Counted from the first letter of the stretch, positions 1-5,800 are shown. The stretch is DNA of 5,800 nt from Paracoccaceae bacterium (GCA_007131945.1 SLPP01000138.1:1-5800), one strand, 5' to 3'. Program-made: numbers and translations. The notes: generated by a model from the sequence alone, not told the origin.

Positions 1-20
1 GCCCGGCCCAACGCGAGGAA

Positions 21-43
21 GGTTGCACGCACAGCGTGCAGCC
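21..43 (-). terminator. Second hairpin downstream of gcvP, possibly bidirectional
   Basis: GGTTGCACGC-ACA-GCGTGCAGCC on the plus strand forms a 10-bp stem with one G-U pair and a 3-base loop. On the minus strand the same stem has one C-A mismatch and is followed only by TTCCTC. The better pairing on the plus strand leaves open that it serves a gene entering from the left. It abuts the first hairpin with no gap. Nothing further is recognisable in positions 1-20. Confidence 0.4.
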
Positions 44-70
44 TGACGAGGGGCGGGAGCGCCCCCGTCA
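44..70 (-). terminator. Hairpin directly after gcvP, candidate terminator (no U-tract)
   Basis: Beginning three bases past the gcvP stop, the minus strand reads TGACGGGGGCG, loop CTCC, then CGCCCC-T-CGTCA. This gives 11 base pairs with a single bulged T. The stem is very stable and sits where an operon terminator is expected. However, no run of U follows; a second hairpin comes immediately after. It may instead act as an mRNA 3'-end stabiliser or work with Rho. Confidence 0.5.
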
Positions 71-73
71 CCC

Positions 74-2944
74 CTATTCCGCCGCCTCGGCGTAGTCGGA
101 AAGCGGCGGGCAGGTGCAGATCAGGTTGCGGTCGCCGTGGACGTTGTCGACGCGGCCCACCGGCGGCCAGTACTTGTCCACCCGGAAGGCGCCGGGCGGG
201 AAGCAGCCCGCCTCGCGGCTGTATTTCCGGTCCCAGTCGGCGACCAGGTCCTCGACCGTGTGCGGCGCGTGCCTGAGCGGGCTCTCCCCGGCCGCGATCT
301 CGCCGCGCTCGACCGCGGCGATCTCCTCGCGGATCGCCAGCATCGCGTCGATGAAGCGGTCAAGCTCGGCCTTGGTTTCGCTCTCGGTCGGCTCGACCAT
401 CAGCGTGCCGGCGACCGGCCAGCTCATCGTCGGCGCGTGGAAGCCGTTGTCGATCAGCCGCTTGGCGATGTCCTCGACGGTCACGCCGGCCTCGGCGAAG
501 GGCCGCGTGTCGAGGATGCATTCATGCGCCACCCGCCCCCGGTTGCCCATGAACAGCACCTTATAGGCGCCCGAGAGCCGCGCCGCGAGGTAGTTCGCGC
601 TCAGGATCGCCACCCGCGTCGCCTGGGTCAGGCCGGGCCCGCCCATCATCAGGCAATAGGCCCAGGAAATCAGCAGGATCGAGGCCGAGCCATAGGGCGC
701 GGCCGAGACCGGCCCGGCCGAGCCCTCGGTCTGCGGCGCCGCGCCCGAGGCGCCGGCGGTCTCGGGATGGCCGGGCAGGAAGGGCGCCAGATGCGCGCGC
801 ACGCCGATCGGCCCCATGCCCGGCCCGCCGCCGCCATGCGGGATGGCGAAGGTCTTGTGCAGGTTCAGGTGGCTGACATCGCCGCCGATCTCGCCGGGCT
901 TCACGAGGCCGACCATCGCGTTCATGTTCGCCCCGTCGATATAGACCTGCCCGCCATGCTCGTGGGTGATGGCGCAGACCTCGCGCACCGTCTCCTCGAA
1001 GACGCCATGCGTCGAGGGATAGGTGATCATGCAGGCCGCCAGCCGGTCGCCCGCCTCGGCCGCCCTGTCGCGGAAATCCTCGAGGTCGATGTCGCCGTTG
1101 GGAGCGGATTTCACCACCACGACCTTCATCCCCGCCATCTGCGCGCTGGCCGGGTTCGTGCCATGCGCCGACATCGGAATGAGGCAGATGTCGCGCTCCC
1201 CCTCGCCACGGCTGCGGTGCCAGGCCTGGATCGTCAGCAGCCCCGCATATTCGCCCTGGGCGCCGGAATTGGGCTGCATCGACATCGCGTCGTAGCCGGT
1301 GATCTCGCACAGCTTCGCCGACAGGTCGGCGATGACCTCGGCATAGCCCTGCGCCTGGTCGGGCGGGCAGAAGGGATGCAGCGCGGCGAATTCCGGCCAG
1401 GTGATCGGCATCATCTCGGCCGCGGCGTTGAGCTTCATCGTGCACGACCCGAGCGGGATCATCGCCCGGTCGAGCGCCAGGTCGCGGTCCGAGAGCTTGC
1501 GCATGTAGCGCATCATCTCGGATTCGGCGCGGTTCATGTGGAAGATCGGATGCGTGAGGTAATCCGACTGCCGGATCAGCGCGTCGGGAAAGCCGAGCCG
1601 CGCGCGGTGCGGCGGCGCGCCCTCGATCCCGAAGGCTTTCAGCACGCGCAGCAGCACGCCCTCGTCGGTCGTCTCGTCGAGCGCGATGCCGACATGCGTG
1701 CTGCCGATCCGGCGGAAGTTCAGCCCCTGCATCCGCGCCGCGGCGAGGATGCCCGCCTGGCCCACGCCCACATCGATCGTGATCGTGTCGAAGAAGGCCT
1801 TGGTCTCGACCTTCGCCCCCGCCGCGCGCAGCGCGCGGTAGAGCCGCTCGGTCATGAAATGCACCCGCTCGGCGATCGCGCGCAGCCCCTGCGGCCCGTG
1901 GAAGACCGCGTACATCGAGGCCATGACGGCGAGAAGCGCCTGCGCCGTGCAGACATTCGAGGTCGCCTTCTCGCGCCGGATATGCTGCTCGCGCGTCTGC
2001 AGGGCGAGGCGATAGGCCTTGTTGCCGCGCGAATCGATCGAGACGCCGACGATCCGGCCGGGCATCGAGCGCTTGTGCGCGTCGCGGCAGGCCATGAAGG
2101 CCGCGTGCGGCCCGCCATAGCCCAGCGGCACGCCGAAGCGCTGCGACGAACCGACGGCGATATCGGCGCCCATCGCGCCCGGCTCCTTCAGCATGCAGAG
2201 CGCCAGAAGGTCGGTCACCATGATGCCGATCGCCTTCGCCTCGTGCAAAGCGGCGATCGGGTCGGTGAAGTCGCGGACATGGCCGAAGGTGCCCGGATAC
2301 TGGAAGATCGCACCGAAGACGACCTCGGGTTCCAGCGCCTCGGGCGCGCCGACGATGACCTCGATGCCCAGCGGCGCGGCGCGGGTCTTGATCACCTCGA
2401 TGTTCTGCGGATGGCAGTTCTCGTCGACGAAGAAGCCGCGCGCCTTCGACTTCGCGACGCGCTGCGCCATGACCATCGCCTCGGCGCAGGCGGTCGATTC
2501 GTCCAGAAGCGAGGCATTGGCGACGGGCAGCCCGGTCAGGTCCGCGACCATCGTCTGGTAATTCAGCAGCGCCTCCAGCCGCCCCTGCGCGATCTCGGGC
2601 TGGTAGGGCGTGTAGGCGGTGTACCAGGCCGGGTTTTCCAGGATGTTGCGCTGGATCGCCGGCGGCGTGATCGTGCCGTAATAGCCCTGCCCGATGAGCG
2701 AGGTCATCACCGCGTTCCTCGCCCCCACCTGCCGCATCTTCTCCAGGAGCGCCCCCTCCGAGAGCGGCGCCCAGGTCAGCGGCTTTTCCTGCCGTATCCC
2801 CTTCGGCACCGTCTCGTCGATCAGCGCCTCCAGGCTGGGCGCGCCGACCGCCTTCAGCATCGCCGCCATCTCGGCGGGCGAGGGGCCGATATGGCGGCGG
2901 TTGGCGAAGTCGTAGGGGTTGTAGGTCGTGGGCGTGTAGCTCAT
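74..2944 (-). CDS. gcvP: Glycine dehydrogenase (decarboxylating), P-protein of the glycine cleavage system
   Basis: This 956-residue protein is the PLP-dependent P-protein. It decarboxylates glycine and transfers the remaining aminomethyl group to the lipoyl-lysine of GcvH, in the cytoplasm. The length is typical of the single-chain (not split alpha/beta) form. Two homologous lobes are visible. The N-terminal lobe (about 15-440) has [19 protein letters not shown] at 114-132. The catalytic C-terminal lobe (about 460-955) has [12 protein letters not shown] (497-508), [10 protein letters not shown] (592-601), [12 protein letters not shown] (668-679) and the PLP site HLNLHKTF, giving K697 as the Schiff-base lysine, followed by the glycine-rich loop GGGGPGMGP. 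The C-terminus carries the usual NLICTCPP (940-947). The start has an AGGAG Shine-Dalgarno (2955-2951) six bases upstream. It is the third gene of the gcvTHP operon, 34 nt after gcvH. The frame is intact and all family motifs I looked for are present. Confidence 0.98.
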   Translation of the reverse strand: MSYTPTTYNPYDFANRRHIGPSPAEMAAMLKAVGAPSLEALIDETVPKGIRQEKPLTWAPLSEGALLEKMRQVGARNAVMTSLIGQGYYGTITPPAIQRNILENPAWYTAYTPYQPEIAQGRLEALLNYQTMVADLTGLPVANASLLDESTACAEAMVMAQRVAKSKARGFFVDENCHPQNIEVIKTRAAPLGIEVIVGAPEALEPEVVFGAIFQYPGTFGHVRDFTDPIAALHEAKAIGIMVTDLLALCMLKEPGAMGADIAVGSSQRFGVPLGYGGPHAAFMACRDAHKRSMPGRIVGVSIDSRGNKAYRLALQTREQHIRREKATSNVCTAQALLAVMASMYAVFHGPQGLRAIAERVHFMTERLYRALRAAGAKVETKAFFDTITIDVGVGQAGILAAARMQGLNFRRIGSTHVGIALDETTDEGVLLRVLKAFGIEGAPPHRARLGFPDALIRQSDYLTHPIFHMNRAESEMMRYMRKLSDRDLALDRAMIPLGSCTMKLNAAAEMMPITWPEFAALHPFCPPDQAQGYAEVIADLSAKLCEITGYDAMSMQPNSGAQGEYAGLLTIQAWHRSRGEGERDICLIPMSAHGTNPASAQMAGMKVVVVKSAPNGDIDLEDFRDRAAEAGDRLAACMITYPSTHGVFEETVREVCAITHEHGGQVYIDGANMNAMVGLVKPGEIGGDVSHLNLHKTFAIPHGGGGPGMGPIGVRAHLAPFLPGHPETAGASGAAPQTEGSAGPVSAAPYGSASILLISWAYCLMMGGPGLTQATRVAILSANYLAARLSGAYKVLFMGNRGRVAHECILDTRPFAEAGVTVEDIAKRLIDNGFHAPTMSWPVAGTLMVEPTESETKAELDRFIDAMLAIREEIAAVERGEIAAGESPLRHAPHTVEDLVADWDRKYSREAGCFPPGAFRVDKYWPPVGRVDNVHGDRNLICTCPPLSDYAEAAE

Positions 2945-2950
2945 GGGGGG

Positions 2951-2955
2951 CTCCT
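2951..2955 (-). promoter_or_regulatory. Shine-Dalgarno of gcvP
   Basis: AGGAG followed by six C residues and then the ATG at 2944. It lies in the 34-nt gcvH-gcvP gap, so gcvP has its own good initiation site rather than relying on overlap with gcvH. Confidence 0.75.
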
Positions 2956-2978
2956 GCGCGGGGCTCGGGCGAGGGGGC

Positions 2979-3338
2979 TCAGGCGATGAAGTCCTTGTAT
3001 TCGTCCTCGGACATGAAGGCGTCGAGCACGCTCAGGTCGTCGATCCTCATCTTGAAGAACCAGGCATCGCCCTGCGGATCCTCGTTCACCAGGCCCGGAT
3101 TGTCGGTCAGCGCCGCGTTGATCTCGACGATCTCGCCCTCGACCGGGGCGAGGATGTCGGAGGCGGCCTTGACGCTCTCGATCACGCAGACCTCGTCGCC
3201 CTTGGCGACCTTGGTCTCGATCTCGGGCAGTTCGACGAAGACGACATCGCCCAGCTGCTCGGCGGCGTGGTCGGTGATGCCGACGGTGACCAGGTCGCCG
3301 TCGACGCGCAGCCATTCGTGTTCCTCGGTGAATTTCAT
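2979..3338 (-). CDS. gcvH: Glycine cleavage system H-protein (lipoyl carrier)
   Basis: This small acidic lipoyl-domain protein shuttles the aminomethyl intermediate from GcvP to GcvT and electrons to the L-protein. With the start chosen here it has 119 residues and begins [11 protein letters not shown], the usual family N-terminus. The lipoylation site is in [10 protein letters not shown], with K57 as the modified lysine. [13 protein letters not shown] (26-38) and [10 protein letters not shown] near the C-terminus are also typical of the family. An in-frame ATG four codons upstream (3350) overlaps the gcvT stop as ATGA but has no Shine-Dalgarno. The chosen ATG has TGAGG (3349-3345) at a spacing of six bases, and that motif lies inside the gcvT stop region, which points to translational coupling. 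Function is essentially certain; the exact start is likely but unproven. Confidence 0.97.
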   Translation of the reverse strand: MKFTEEHEWLRVDGDLVTVGITDHAAEQLGDVVFVELPEIETKVAKGDEVCVIESVKAASDILAPVEGEIVEINAALTDNPGLVNEDPQGDAWFFKMRIDDLSVLDAFMSEDEYKDFIA

Positions 3339-3344
3339 CGCGGG

Positions 3345-3349
3345 CCTCA
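3345..3349 (-). promoter_or_regulatory. Shine-Dalgarno of gcvH (decides the start)
   Basis: TGAGG lies six bases before the ATG at 3338 and overlaps the gcvT stop codon TGA (3349-3347). It supports the start MKFTEEHEW over the ATG at 3350 and suggests that ribosomes finishing gcvT re-initiate on gcvH. Confidence 0.65.
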
Positions 3350-4453
3350 TTTGCGGTAGGTGGTGGGTTGAAACGGCATCGGCACGACTCGGGCAGGCAG
3401 GCGCTTGCCGCGCACCTCGCCGAAGACCAGGCTCTCGGGCGCGGCCAGGTCGCGCGGCAGGTAGCCCATCGCCACCGGCCCGCCGACCGAGGGGCCGAAA
3501 CCGCCCGAGGTGACGGCGCCGACGGGCTCGGCCGCGTCCTCGGCGGCGTAGAGCGCGGTGCCCTCGCGCATCGGCGCGCGGCCCTCCGGGCGCAGGCCGA
3601 CGCGCAGCCGCGCTGGCCCGCCCTCGAGCTCGGCGAGGATCCGCTCGGTGCCGGGAAAGCCGCCCTCACGGTCGCCGCCCCGGCGGCGCACCTTCTGGAT
3701 CGCCCATCTCAGCCCCGCTTCCACCGGCGTAGTCGTCGTGTCGATGTCGTGGCCATAGAGGCAGAGCCCGGCCTCCAGCCGGAGAGAGTCGCGCGCCCCC
3801 AGCCCGATCGGGGCGACCTCGTCCATCTCCAGGAGCGCGCGGGCGAATTCCTCGGCCCGGTCCTCGGGTAGCGAGATCTCGAACCCGTCCTCGCCGGTAT
3901 AGCCCGAGCGCGAGATCCAGAGCTCGACATCGAGCCAGACATGCGTGCCGACATCCATGAAGCGCATTTCCGCCACGCGCGGCACCAGCCGCGCCAGCGC
4001 CGGCTCGGCCGCCGGCCCCTGCAGTGCCAGGAGCGCGCGGTCGGTCACCGGCTCGACGCCGGAAAGATGCGCCATCAGATGCTCGGTGTCGGCGGCCTTG
4101 CAGGCGGCATTAACGACGAGAAACAGGTGATCGCCCCGGTTCGCGACCATGAGATCGTCCAGTATCCCGCCGGCATCATTGGTGAACAGCGCATAGCGCT
4201 GCCGCCCCGCCGAGAGCCCGAGCAGATCGACCGGCACCAGCCGCTCCAGCGCCGCGGCCGCGTCGCGCGCGCCGAGGATGATCTGCCCCATATGGCTGAC
4301 ATCGAAGAGCCCCGCCTTGGCGCGGGTGTGCAGATGCTCGCCCATCACGCCCATCGGGAACTGCACCGGCATCTCGTAGCCGGCGAAAGGCACCATCTTC
4401 GCGCCCAGCTCGACATGCAGCCGGTGAAGGCATGTCCGCATCAGGTCGGTCAT
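3347..4453 (-). CDS. gcvT: Aminomethyltransferase, T-protein of the glycine cleavage system
   Basis: This protein catalyses release of ammonia from aminomethyl-GcvH and transfer of the C1 unit to tetrahydrofolate, giving 5,10-methylene-THF. With the start used here it has 368 residues, normal for the family. Family signatures in order are PFAGYEMPVQFP (22-33), GLFDVSHMGQI (48-58), GGILDDLMV (95-103, holding the conserved acidic pair of the folate site), LALQGP (142-147), SGYTGEDGFEISLP (183-196), GARDSLRLEAGLCLYGHDID (219-238) and the C-terminal barrel with VGAVTSGGFGPSVG (311-324). An ATG ten codons upstream (4483) lacks a Shine-Dalgarno. The ATG at 4453 has AGAGGAGG nine bases upstream, so it is preferred. 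It is the first gene of the operon and directly follows the glycine riboswitch leader. Its stop overlaps the upstream candidate gcvH start. Confidence 0.97.
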   Translation of the reverse strand: MTDLMRTCLHRLHVELGAKMVPFAGYEMPVQFPMGVMGEHLHTRAKAGLFDVSHMGQIILGARDAAAALERLVPVDLLGLSAGRQRYALFTNDAGGILDDLMVANRGDHLFLVVNAACKAADTEHLMAHLSGVEPVTDRALLALQGPAAEPALARLVPRVAEMRFMDVGTHVWLDVELWISRSGYTGEDGFEISLPEDRAEEFARALLEMDEVAPIGLGARDSLRLEAGLCLYGHDIDTTTTPVEAGLRWAIQKVRRRGGDREGGFPGTERILAELEGGPARLRVGLRPEGRAPMREGTALYAAEDAAEPVGAVTSGGFGPSVGGPVAMGYLPRDLAAPESLVFGEVRGKRLPARVVPMPFQPTTYRK

Positions 4454-4527
4454 CGCCGCCTGCCTCCTCTGATCGTCGGGCATGCGCCGGCACCATGACC
4501 GGGCGCGCCCGCGCCCCCTGGTGCCCC
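4454..4527 (-). promoter_or_regulatory. Candidate expression platform and 5' UTR between riboswitch and gcvT
   Basis: This 74-nt segment separates aptamer II from the gcvT AUG. It can fold as a long-range helix, GGCACCA (4525-4519) with UGGUGCC (4495-4489), enclosing a hairpin GGGCGC-GGGC-GCGCCC (4516-4501). No run of U follows either, so an intrinsic terminator is unlikely. CGGUCAU (4501-4495) is perfectly complementary to the gcvT start region AUGACCG (4453-4447). CAGAG of the Shine-Dalgarno region (4471-4467) matches the aptamer II P1 5' strand CUCUG (4611-4607). GGGGGCGC (4518-4511) can pair with GCGCCCCC (4564-4557) at the 3' edge of aptamer II. These pairings are visible; their regulatory use is inferred. 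Confidence 0.45.
4463..4470 (-). promoter_or_regulatory. Shine-Dalgarno of gcvT (decides the start)
   Basis: AGAGGAGG is strongly complementary to the 16S rRNA 3' end and sits nine bases before the ATG at 4453. The alternative upstream ATG at 4483 has no such motif, so this site sets the GcvT N-terminus as MTDLMRTCLH. It is also the likely target of riboswitch control. Confidence 0.8.
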
Positions 4528-4707
4528 CTCTGTCCCTGCCCCGCCCGCATCGGGCTGGGGGCGCCTGAGATCGTTATCCCTTCGGCGGGCGCGTCGCGCC
4601 GCTCTCCAGAGTCCTTCGCCGGACCGGTCCCTGGGCCTGAGAGTTTACCGGGGCGGTTGCTCCTTCGGCACCGGCGGGATCGCCCGCCGGATTCTCCCGT
4701 ATCCGAC
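4528..4707 (-). promoter_or_regulatory. Tandem (two-aptamer) glycine riboswitch
   Basis: Reading the minus strand, two glycine aptamers follow each other. Aptamer I (4707-4618): P1 can form from GUCGGAU (4707-4701) and GUCCGGC (4624-4618), 7 bp with two G-U pairs. P2 is a perfect 8-bp hairpin, CCGGCGGG/CCCGCCGG with loop CGAU (4690-4671). The conserved core GCCGAAGGAGCAA and AAACUCUCAGG follows, then AGGGAC. Aptamer II (about 4612-4528) starts with CUCUGGAGAG and has P2 GGCGC/GCGCC. Its core is CGCCGAAGGGAUAACGAUCU followed by CAGG, with a minimal P3, and it closes with GGGACAGAG, where AGAG (4531-4528) pairs with CUCU (4611-4608). The position directly before gcvT fits the known role of this class, which is activation of glycine catabolism when glycine is high. 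Aptamer II carries an extra hairpin (4562-4538) between CUCAGG and GGGAC. Class identity is very secure; the exact ends are approximate. Confidence 0.95.
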
Positions 4708-4713
4708 AGCACA

Positions 4714-4742
4714 CGGATAGCGCGCGGGCGGCGCGCAGGCAA
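4714..4742 (-). promoter_or_regulatory. Candidate sigma-70 type promoter of the gcvTHP operon
   Basis: On the minus strand, TTGCCT (4742-4737) and TATCCG (4719-4714) are separated by 17 bases. The -35 matches TTGACA at four positions including the TTG, and the -10 matches TATAAT at three. Initiation about seven bases after the -10 would fall near G4707, the first base of aptamer I P1. Position relative to the riboswitch makes this the best candidate, but the -10 is weak and other starts are possible. Confidence 0.45.
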
Positions 4743-4767
4743 GGGGGGAGGGGAAAGGGGCGCGCCC

Positions 4768-4796
4768 TTGCACGCCGCGCCGGGCTGCGGCAGAAG
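4768..4796 (+). promoter_or_regulatory. Weak candidate promoter of the gamma-glutamylcyclotransferase-like gene
   Basis: TTGCAC (4768-4773) and CAGAAG (4791-4796) are 17 bases apart, each matching the sigma-70 consensus at only three positions. Initiation would give a leader of about 20 nt. It is the best pair I see on this strand between the riboswitch promoter and the ATG, but it could be chance in GC-rich DNA. Confidence 0.2.
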
Positions 4797-4822
4797 GGCG
4801 CCCGAACCGCGACGGGCTGGCG

Positions 4823-5380
4823 ATGCGTGACCCTTTCTTCTTCGGCTACGGGAGCCTGGTGAACCGGGCGACGCATGTCTACGCCCCGGCGCATCGCGCG
4901 CGGCTCAGGGGCTGGCGGCGGGCCTGGCGGCATACCGCGCATCGCGACGGGCCGTTCCTCACCGCCATACCCTGCCCCGCCTCCGAGATCGACGGGCTGA
5001 TCGCGCCGGTGCCCGGTTCGGACTGGGCCGCGCTCGACGCGCGCGAGGCGGGCTATGCCCGGCTGCCGCTGGGCGACGGGCTGGCGGTCGCGACGGTGAA
5101 CGGGATCGAGACGCAGATCTACGCCGTGCCGGACGCGGCGGCCGTCGCCGGCGGCGGGCCGATCCTGCTCTCCTATCTCGACGTCGTCCTGCAGGGATAC
5201 CTGCTGGAATTCGGCCGCGGCGGCGTGCGCGCCTTCATGGACACGACCGACGGCTGGCAGACGCCGGTGCTCGACGACCGGGCAGCGCCCCGCTACCCGC
5301 GCCACCAGCGGCTGAGCGAAGCGGAAACCGCCATGGTCGACGCCGAGATCGCCCGGCTGGGCATCACCGTCCTGCGCTGA
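4823..5380 (+). CDS. Gamma-glutamylcyclotransferase-like protein (GGCT/AIG2-like fold)
   Basis: This 185-residue cytosolic protein begins MRDPFFFGYGSLVN. The strand followed by YGSL at 9-12 is the substrate-binding signature of the gamma-glutamylcyclotransferase superfamily. LDAREAGYARL (71-81) fits the family region that carries the catalytic acid, so E75 is the likely general base. LRGWRRAW (28-35) matches the conserved strand after YGSL. Known family members cleave gamma-glutamyl amino acids or glutathione to 5-oxoproline, but the substrate here cannot be read from sequence. No signal peptide or membrane segment is seen. The start is chosen because YGSL falls at the expected distance from the N-terminus. 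The ribosome site is poor: only GACGGG six bases upstream. The gene is divergent from the gcv operon and convergent with the GYD gene. Family is confident; exact activity is not. Confidence 0.88.
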   Translation: MRDPFFFGYGSLVNRATHVYAPAHRARLRGWRRAWRHTAHRDGPFLTAIPCPASEIDGLIAPVPGSDWAALDAREAGYARLPLGDGLAVATVNGIETQIYAVPDAAAVAGGGPILLSYLDVVLQGYLLEFGRGGVRAFMDTTDGWQTPVLDDRAAPRYPRHQRLSEAETAMVDAEIARLGITVLR

Positions 5381-5435
5381 CCCCGCCGCCCCGCGGCCCG
5401 CACCCGGACCGCGCGCCCCGGTCGGTCGCGACGCG

Positions 5436-5470
5436 GGTCGGGCTCAGCCGGTCGGGCTCAACCGGTCGGG
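5436..5470. repeat. 14-bp tandem repeat, 2.5 copies, across the end of the GYD gene
   Basis: The unit GGTCGGGCTCARCC occurs at 5436-5449 and 5450-5463, differing at one base (G/A), followed by a partial third copy GGTCGGG (5464-5470). The repeat covers the last codons and stop of the GYD-domain gene and the adjacent intergenic DNA. It looks like a small local duplication; no function is evident. Confidence 0.75.
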
Positions 5471-5790
5471 GGCCGGTACCGCGCGGCAAGCTCGCCGGCC
5501 GCCTGCATCGCCGCCATCGCCTCGGCCGAGGTCATGAGCTTGGTCGTCGCCCCCGCCGACAGCACGCCCGAGGCGCCGAGGACGAACGCCACCGAGGCGA
5601 CCGCCGCATCGTCCGGGGCCTCGACGATGGCCACGATATCCTCGGCACCGAAGGCGAAGAAGAGGTGATGGAGCTTGCCGCCGGCCGCCTCGATCAGCGG
5701 CCGCGCCGCCGCCTCCCGGTCCTGCGGATTCGCGATCATCGCCTTGAACGCATCGGAAGTGTACCTTGCCTGGAACATGTAGAAGGGCAT
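5458..5790 (-). CDS. GYD-domain small protein of unknown function
   Basis: This 110-residue protein fits the GYD-domain family, small proteins predicted to have a ferredoxin-like alpha/beta fold. Visible family features are a first strand MPFYMFQARYT, a helix with RPLIEAAGGKLHHLFFAFG (30-48), a GAED turn (48-51) at the position that gives the family its name, IVAIVEAPDDAAVAS (52-66), then a hydrophobic segment with LGASG and TTKLMTSAEAMAAM (82-95) toward the C-terminus. The biochemical role of the family is not established and nothing here indicates a partner. There is no signal peptide. GGAGG (5800-5796) stands five bases before the ATG and supports the start. It converges on the gamma-glutamylcyclotransferase-like gene. 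The last codons and the stop lie in a 14-bp tandem repeat. Confidence 0.88.
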   Translation of the reverse strand: MPFYMFQARYTSDAFKAMIANPQDREAAARPLIEAAGGKLHHLFFAFGAEDIVAIVEAPDDAAVASVAFVLGASGVLSAGATTKLMTSAEAMAAMQAAGELAARYRPPTG

Positions 5791-5795
5791 TGCAG

Positions 5796-5800
5796 CCTCC
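5796..5800 (-). promoter_or_regulatory. Shine-Dalgarno of the GYD-domain gene
   Basis: GGAGG, five bases before the ATG at 5790, at the very edge of the window. The promoter would lie outside. Confidence 0.75.

Noticed and set aside
561..1445. A second-frame minus-strand open frame of 294 codons inside gcvP
   Set aside because: It overlaps the catalytic lobe of intact GcvP and has no motif or ribosome site of its own, so it is a frame shadow in GC-rich DNA.
137..2989. A plus-strand open frame of 950 codons antisense to nearly all of gcvP
   Set aside because: It is a by-product of the G/C-ending codons of gcvP. The translation is rich in R, H, D and A, shows no family motif or hydrophobic pattern, and its extent simply follows the real gene.
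3368..3871. Plus-strand open frames antisense to gcvT (also around 3941-4498)
   Set aside because: They are antisense to a conserved gene, with no Shine-Dalgarno and no recognisable protein features.
4501..4518. Hairpin GGGCGC-GGGC-GCGCCC in the gcv leader as an intrinsic terminator
   Set aside because: The 3' side is followed by GGUCAUGG, not a U-tract, so intrinsic termination is unlikely. It is kept only as part of the expression platform.
4574..5305. A minus-strand open frame of 243 codons across the gamma-glutamylcyclotransferase-like gene, promoter and riboswitch
   Set aside because: It is antisense to a gene with clear family motifs, runs through the conserved riboswitch, and its product is low-complexity and arginine-rich.
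5385..5442. GC-rich dyads between the two convergent genes (GCCGC-CCC-GCGGC at 5385-5397 and an imperfect stem 5403-5442) as terminators
   Set aside because: The first has only five pairs and the second has two bulges and a long loop. Neither has a U-tract on either strand, and such dyads are common by chance at this composition.
1..5800. A search for an undescribed system, mobile element, CRISPR array or tRNA/rRNA gene
   Set aside because: Every sizeable coding region belongs to a recognisable family. No terminal repeats, transposase or phage motifs, spaced direct repeats or tRNA-like arms were seen.

Overview
The window is a G+C-rich chromosomal segment (roughly 70% by eye). Codons are strongly G/C-ending and there is no sign of phage, transposon or CRISPR. 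The organism is most likely an alphaproteobacterium of the Rhodobacteraceae type. This rests on the style of the GcvTHP proteins, the tandem glycine riboswitch with a very short P3 in aptamer II, and the -35 element with a conserved TTG. The family assignment is an inference from style, not from a search.

Layout. Positions 1-73 hold two GC-rich hairpins just past the end of gcvP, read as a candidate terminator region. Positions 74-4453 (minus strand) carry a complete glycine cleavage operon in the order gcvT-gcvH-gcvP. T and H overlap or nearly touch, and H and P are 34 nt apart. Positions 4454-4742 are its long 5' leader and promoter: a candidate -35/-10 pair, a two-aptamer glycine riboswitch (about 4707 to 4528), and a 74-nt segment leading to the gcvT Shine-Dalgarno. 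Positions 4743-4822 are the rest of the divergent intergenic region. Positions 4823-5380 (plus strand) encode a gamma-glutamylcyclotransferase-like protein. Positions 5381-5457 are a short convergent intergenic region with a 14-bp tandem repeat. Positions 5458-5790 (minus strand) encode a small GYD-domain protein with a good ribosome binding site at the window edge.

How it works together. GcvP (P-protein) decarboxylates glycine with PLP and passes the aminomethyl group to the lipoyl arm of GcvH. GcvT releases ammonia and loads the one-carbon unit onto tetrahydrofolate. The fourth component, dihydrolipoamide dehydrogenase (L-protein), is not in the window and is normally shared with other dehydrogenase complexes. 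The riboswitch should make expression glycine-inducible. No intrinsic terminator with a U-tract lies between aptamer and start codon, and two short pairings could mask the Shine-Dalgarno or the AUG, so translational control is the favoured model.

Novelty. Enzymes and riboswitch belong to known classes, and I see no undescribed system. The points most worth a second look are the candidate expression platform, an extra hairpin inserted in the closing region of aptamer II, and a promoter whose predicted start falls on the first base of aptamer I.
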